From NCBI RefSeq assembly GCF_905475395.1, contig NC_058342.1, positions 21,424,640-21,488,639 on the forward strand: a stretch of 64,000 bases of DNA. Reading direction: 5' to 3'. The stretch's first letter is position 1, and each line of letters begins with the position of its first letter. The notes under the pieces are model-generated. The model worked only from the letters and a program-made list of their open reading frames with translations. It was not told the DNA's origin and searched no databases. Below, in pieces: positions 60,110 through 64,000 of this stretch. The position numbers and the translations under genes are program-made. The DNA comes from Chrysoperla carnea (Eukaryota; Arthropoda; Insecta; Neuroptera; Chrysopidae).

Positions 60110-60850
60110 TAATTGTGTCTATATCACTCCCCCCCCCCCCGAGCATTTGCTTTCGATATGGTGGCTTTCTTAGCACTATACGCGCTAAACTGGTTCTTGC
60201 CGATTTCAGCTTTCATGAGGAACGACTTTATCCAATACCGAAGTGGCTGAGCGCCTATGGCTCTATGTGGTTTGATCGTCGAAATGAAAAGAGTTTTACA
60301 GCTTCCTCTAAACTCCTTGGTCGATTTAAGGTACTGAATAAGAGATCTAGATACACATACATTTCGATTCTCGTCGAAGAACGACAGAAATAAGTCAGGT
60401 TGATAACTTCCTGGTTTTGATGTTTTGATTAAATCTGGGATTTTGATATTAATTACTGAGTCGGTTATTTTGATGTTGTCCGTAGTGATTAGTGCCATAG
60501 TTGGTAATCGCTGTGCTGTTGCAAGGATCATGACGGTTGCTGTTTTTTGTGTCAATTCTTTAAATTTTTTGCGTCTGGAATGGATTTTACGTATTGGAGG
60601 ACGACGTCAATATTCCAGGTTGTTGTGTATTTTGCCCTACTAGGCGTTTCTTAAAAATACCACGCATGAAGCGTGTCAATAACTTTCTTTCTGAATGATC
60701 TTGTTGCGTAATAAGGCCTACGGCTGCTCTGTCGGAATTTAGTGTGCCCTACTTGTATCCCTGTATTGTAGATATTATAATTTTTTATTGACAAGTTCGC
60801 TGCCACTAGGGAAAGAGTCTTTGCTAGTGGTGTGTCTTGGACCTACAAGA
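60110..60850 (-). pseudogene. tyrosine recombinase of a DIRS/PAT-like retroelement, degenerate
   Basis: The minus strand carries a phage-type integrase domain. Upstream pieces AKYTTTWNIDVVLQYVKS and LTQKTATVMILATAQRLPTM lead into PGSYQPDLFLSFFDENRNVC, TKEFRGSCKTLFISTIKPHR and LRYWIKSFLMKAEIGKNQFS. The usual H-x-x-R catalytic motif after FSA is replaced by YSAK, so the recombinase is presumably dead. The longest open stretch is 143 codons (60124-60555). A Crypton-like origin cannot be excluded because no reverse transcriptase is seen nearby. Confidence 0.72.
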
Positions 60851-61294
60851 GGACATAAATATTTGTTTATTAGGTTTTAAAACAATATGTGATTCTCTGA
60901 GCAACGTGTGGAGTAAAGGAAGTCATGGCCTATGTTGCTTTGATTATGACTTTTTGCTAAAAATATATTATGTGGCGCCTATGCTCCTTTATTTATGAAT
61001 TTTGTCGATAGTCATTAAAAATTTTACCTGGAGTTACATCACATTGATTGTTTTCTTGGGATGCAATGTTTGATTTTTTTCTGTACAAGTATGGCAATCA
61101 TGCTAACTAGATATTGTAAAATATAAAAATATTATGCTGGGCTTGCCACACTTATTAATTTCGCTTTTCCTGTGGAACCGAGGAATGTAAAGGAAACATT
61201 GATGAGTTGAGTTTGAAGGAAATAAATAACTAATGAACGTTAGTGGATCTACGAAAGGGCGATACCGCAATTAAATCAAAATGAGTATTTCAGG

Positions 61295-61515
61295 GTAAGC
61301 GTAACGAAAATTAAACGTTACAAAATATGCGGCGCGTTTGGTGGCTAAGGGATCTAGTCAAAAATATGGAATAGGCTATGACTTATTCACCAGTTGTTCG
61401 ATATAATTCCAAGAGATTCTTCACGGCTTACGTAGCTAAAGATGGGCTAAAAATTAATCAAATTGATGTGGTTACAGATTTGTTCACATGGAGATTTGAA
61501 TGAAGGTATATACAG
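61295..61515 (+). pseudogene. copia-type reverse-transcriptase fragment
   Basis: Across two frames the plus strand gives VAKGSSQKYGIGYD, then YSPVVRYNSKRFFTAYVAKD and GLKINQIDVVT, with an upstream KRYK piece. This is the N-terminal part of a Ty1/copia reverse transcriptase. The fragment stops about 40 bp before the large palindrome at 61552. Confidence 0.72.
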
Positions 61516-61551
61516 AATGCCCACGGTGACCGTCCATTGGAAGTTTCCGGA

Positions 61552-62344
61552 GAACCAGGCATAACAGAAATCTGAAAATTGGTATTCCACCATAATTGCG
61601 TGGGATATATCCGTCTAAAATATTTTCAGATTTGTGACACTTCTGGTTATACCGAAAGTTGACCCAAAAATCGTTATTTCAAATGGAATGCCCTATTTAT
61701 TTTTACATAATTCGCTTAAGCCAATAATTCTGAGTATCTTTTGTAATAAAGTGACCCCCTCTAATCTAAGGTTTTTCGAGGTAAACGATATTTATCGGAA
61801 ATTTTGACGTGTGGAAAAAGGCTGTAACTTCCATTCTGAATTAGGTAGAACGTTCATACTCGGCTTATTAAAGGGCTTAAAAGTGCTGCCACATGTACGA
61901 ACCACGTATCAAGTTCCTCTTTGAAATATCTGAAATATCATTTTCATTCAACAAGTGTTAAATTGTGCCAAAAATCATTTTTTTTAAAATAGGACCACCA
62001 TTCTTTAGTTCTTGAATGAGCTTGGTTGGAACCTTTTATCTAATTTAGTTTGAAAGTTAAAGCCTTTTTCAACACTTCTATTTGCTGCAAAATTTCTAAT
62101 AAATATCGTTTATCTCGAAAACCTTCACGATTAAGGGGAGTCATTTTATTATAAAAGATACTCAGAATTATTGACTTAAGCGAGTTATGTAAAAATAAAC
62201 AGAGCATTCCATTTGAAATAACGATTTTAGGATCAACTTCCTTTATAACTGGAAGTGTCAGAAATCGGAAAACATTTTAGGTGGATTTATCCCAAGCAGT
62301 TATGGTGGACAACCAATTTTCAGATTTCTGTTATGTTCTGGTTC
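61552..62344. repeat. 793-bp palindrome with arms of about 310 bp
   Basis: The left arm starts GAACCAGGCATAACAGAAAT. The right arm ends with its inverse at 62344. Long shared blocks include AAATCGTTATTTCAAATGGA and AATAATTCTGAGTATCTTTT. The loop is about 170 bp. The right end abuts the piggyBac-like ORF. Confidence 0.85.
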
Positions 62345-62345
62345 A

Positions 62346-62870
62346 ACCAACAAAGGCTTGTCCAACAAAGAATTGGAAAATATTTTGGAAAATTGGCAAG
62401 ATTGCAGCGAAGATGAGTTTGAATACGACGGAGACTCTGACTTCGAAATGGAAATGATCGACGATGAATTAGTAGTCAATAAGTCTTGCGATAATGATTC
62501 AACCAACAAAGAATTGGAAAGTATTTTGGAAAATTGGCAAGATTGCAGCGAAGATGAGTTTGAATACGACGGAGACTCTGACTTCGAAATGGAAATGATC
62601 GACGATGAATTAGTAGTCAATAAGTCTTGCGATAATGATGAATTGATCGATGCTGAGGAAGGTCCGGGGTGTTCTGGAGAAGCGCCAAATACACTTGGTG
62701 ATCAAAACGTTGAAAAGAAAATTATAATGAAAAATCTAAAAATGAAGTACCAAAAGGCATTTTGGAAAAAAAATAATTTGTCCCCCAATGCGGAAGATAT
62801 AGAGTTTAGAGGAAGTGAAAAATTATACGAAGAAATTCTAAATTTGTCGATACCATATTCTTTTTTTTAA
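62346..62870 (+). pseudogene. piggyBac-like transposase N-terminal fragment with tandem duplication
   Basis: The open frame encodes an acidic region present twice in tandem (NKELE, LENWQDCSEDEFEYDGDSDF, EMIDDELVVNKSCDND). It is followed by QKAFWKKNNLSPNAEDIEFR and GSEKLYEEILNLSIPYSFF, then a stop in a T-run. The latter half matches the start of the piggyBac/PGBD transposase domain (W, F/G-S, P-x-x-FF pattern). The catalytic domain is absent. No ATG is seen at the natural start (TTG at 62358). It meets the hAT relic tail-to-tail at about 62875. Confidence 0.7.
62362..62639 (+). repeat. 141-bp in-frame tandem duplication
   Basis: Copies begin at 62362 and 62503. They differ at about one base over the 137 bases compared (AAAAT/AAAGT near the start). 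Forty-seven codons are repeated without shifting the frame. Confidence 0.92.
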
Positions 62871-62879
62871 TTTTTTTGT

Positions 62880-64000
62880 GATTTTTAGCCTTCAATAGCT
62901 TCTCAGAATTAATTTCGTCACGAAATTCTTTCTTCTTAAATCTGGGATCCAGAATTGTTTATTCTGCATAAAGGAAATTTTTTTCGAAACCATTTAAACG
63001 TTTATTCATTTCGAAGTGTAATAACTTTAGTAAATTATCAACCATTCCCAAAGTGTATTTGTTTTCAATTCTCATCTTAGCATCCAATAACACTAGATAA
63101 ACTGACATTTGTTTCTGAGCGTATTTCAACAGTAACATTGTAAAAAACTTTTACTGTAAGTAGTGCTTCCTCAATCACAATCCAGTCGTCCGTAGATAAA
63201 GATAAGTTATTATTCGTCAGGGTAAGGGTTGCAATAATTGAATTTTTCACTTGATACACTTGGTCCAGCATTTCAAATGTCGAGTTCCATCGAGTAGGTA
63301 CATCTTGTTTCAATTTCAGTAAAAGCAGTTCCATCTGCTTTTGTATTTCATGAAGTTTTTCTGAAGCTTTAATAATTCTCTTGAAATATTCAACAATGCT
63401 TTGGGCTTTTTTTGAATTAAACTGGAAATTTGTGTTATTGATGATTGTATAATCAGATTCAATAAATGAGCAAAACAACCGATCGAGCGACAGCCTCTTA
63501 ATTTCACTGCTGCAATAATATTAGCTGCGTGATCACTAACAATAGCCCTCACTTTATTCTCGATATTCCATTCTTTGATTATACTTTTTTTTTAAATTAC
63601 ACAAATTTTCTGCTGTATGGCTATTATCATAATTTTTATCACAGCCCAATAAACATGAATTCATATTCATCGTTTCAGTATCAATGTAGTGTGCTGTGAC
63701 AGCAAGAAAGGTTTGATTGTTTTTTGAAGTCCAGTTATTTGTTGTTAAACATATAGATTGCGCTTTTTCCATTTTTATTCTCGCATCTTGATTTAATTTT
63801 AAATAAAGCTGTGGCAACATATTTTCTGAAAGCGTCTTACGCGTAGGTAATTTATATGATGGACACAACAGATGGACCAATTTTTTAAACTCAACTTCTT
63901 CTACTAAGCTAAATGAATGATATTCTTTAGCAATCATGGTTATCAATTGGTTATCTATTTGCTGTTTTTTACTTAGAGGCATAGGCTTACTACTTTCTGT
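62880..64000 (-). pseudogene. hAT transposase (BED/ZBED-like), frameshifted, running off the window
   Basis: Reading leftwards from the window edge gives LVHLLCPSYKLPTRKTLSEN, ICLTTNNWTSKNNQTFLAVT and LLGCDKN. After a frameshift near 63553 come AIVSDHAANIIAAVKLRGCR and IGCFAHLLNLIIQ. After another come QDVPTRWNSTFEMLDQVYQV and, past a stop, ILDPRFKKKEFRDEINSEKL. The segment LTTNNWTS has Asn where hAT proteins normally carry Asp, while the second Asp (VSDHAAN) remains. The C-terminal dimerisation domain is missing; the copy ends at the piggyBac-like ORF. The 5' end lies beyond the window. Confidence 0.85.

Noticed and set aside
60115..60393. 92-codon plus ORF beginning with a proline run
   Set aside because: Antisense to the tyrosine-recombinase relic; the prolines come from a poly-C run.
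62300..62620. minus ORF with a perfect 47-residue serine-rich repeat
   Set aside because: It is the antisense of the 141-bp tandem duplication, so the repeat is not independent evidence of a protein.
1..64000. CRISPR arrays, operons, rRNA or a bacterial-type island
   Set aside because: No regularly spaced short repeats, no tightly packed same-strand ORFs and no rRNA-like sequence. All gene structure seen is spliced and eukaryotic.

Overview
The window looks like a piece of an arthropod, most probably insect, nuclear genome. It is strongly AT-rich and has spliced genes with GT-AG introns. It carries a gene for an Hr78/TR2-TR4 class nuclear receptor, a C2H2 zinc-finger gene, tRNA-derived SINEs with CCTAA-type tails, and relics of many eukaryotic transposon superfamilies. 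I cannot assign an order or species. Only two well-supported host genes are visible, plus one smaller intact ORF, so most of the 64 kb is repeat-derived or unexplained. || Layout. 1-12 kb: mostly unrecognised AT-rich DNA with a truncated SINE (2.3 kb), a non-autonomous hAT element with a perfect 8-bp target duplication (3.9-4.7 kb), a 635-bp palindrome (4.8-5.5 kb), a 42-bp-arm hairpin (6.3 kb), a LINE 3' fragment (7.2-7.9 kb) and a complete SINE (10.2 kb). 12-20.4 kb: two opposite-facing copies of one TIR element. One copy contains a second, nested MITE; the other preserves the empty site. 21.9-25.1 kb: a mariner remnant and three LINE reverse-transcriptase fragments. 25.7-34.6 kb: a series of non-coding TIR and foldback elements, a tandem array of a roughly 290-bp repeat and another LINE fragment. 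38-44 kb: gypsy integrase, LINE tail, pogo/Tigger, a TTF/ZMYM-type hAT relic and a zinc-finger pseudogene, with a short intact ORF carrying a Rap1-like Myb domain (40 kb) among them. || 45.7-53.5 kb (minus): the complete coding part of an Hr78-like orphan nuclear receptor. I assembled it from six exons whose phases all agree and which give a 478-residue protein. Its introns contain SINEs, a LINE tail and foldbacks. 55.8-58.1 kb (plus): a two-exon C2H2 zinc-finger gene of 624 residues, head-to-head with Hr78 across about 2.3 kb. 58.2-64 kb: a dense graveyard holding a SINE, a MITE, a hAT, a tyrosine-recombinase retroelement, copia, a 790-bp palindrome, a piggyBac-like N-terminus with a fresh 141-bp tandem duplication, and a second hAT that runs off the window edge. 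|| I found no new multi-gene system. The observations most worth following are the Rap1-Myb ORF, the duplicated kinase-like fragment at 39.5/42.3 kb, the long palindromes that could yield hairpin RNA, and the nested-insertion and target-duplication evidence that defines several repeat families.
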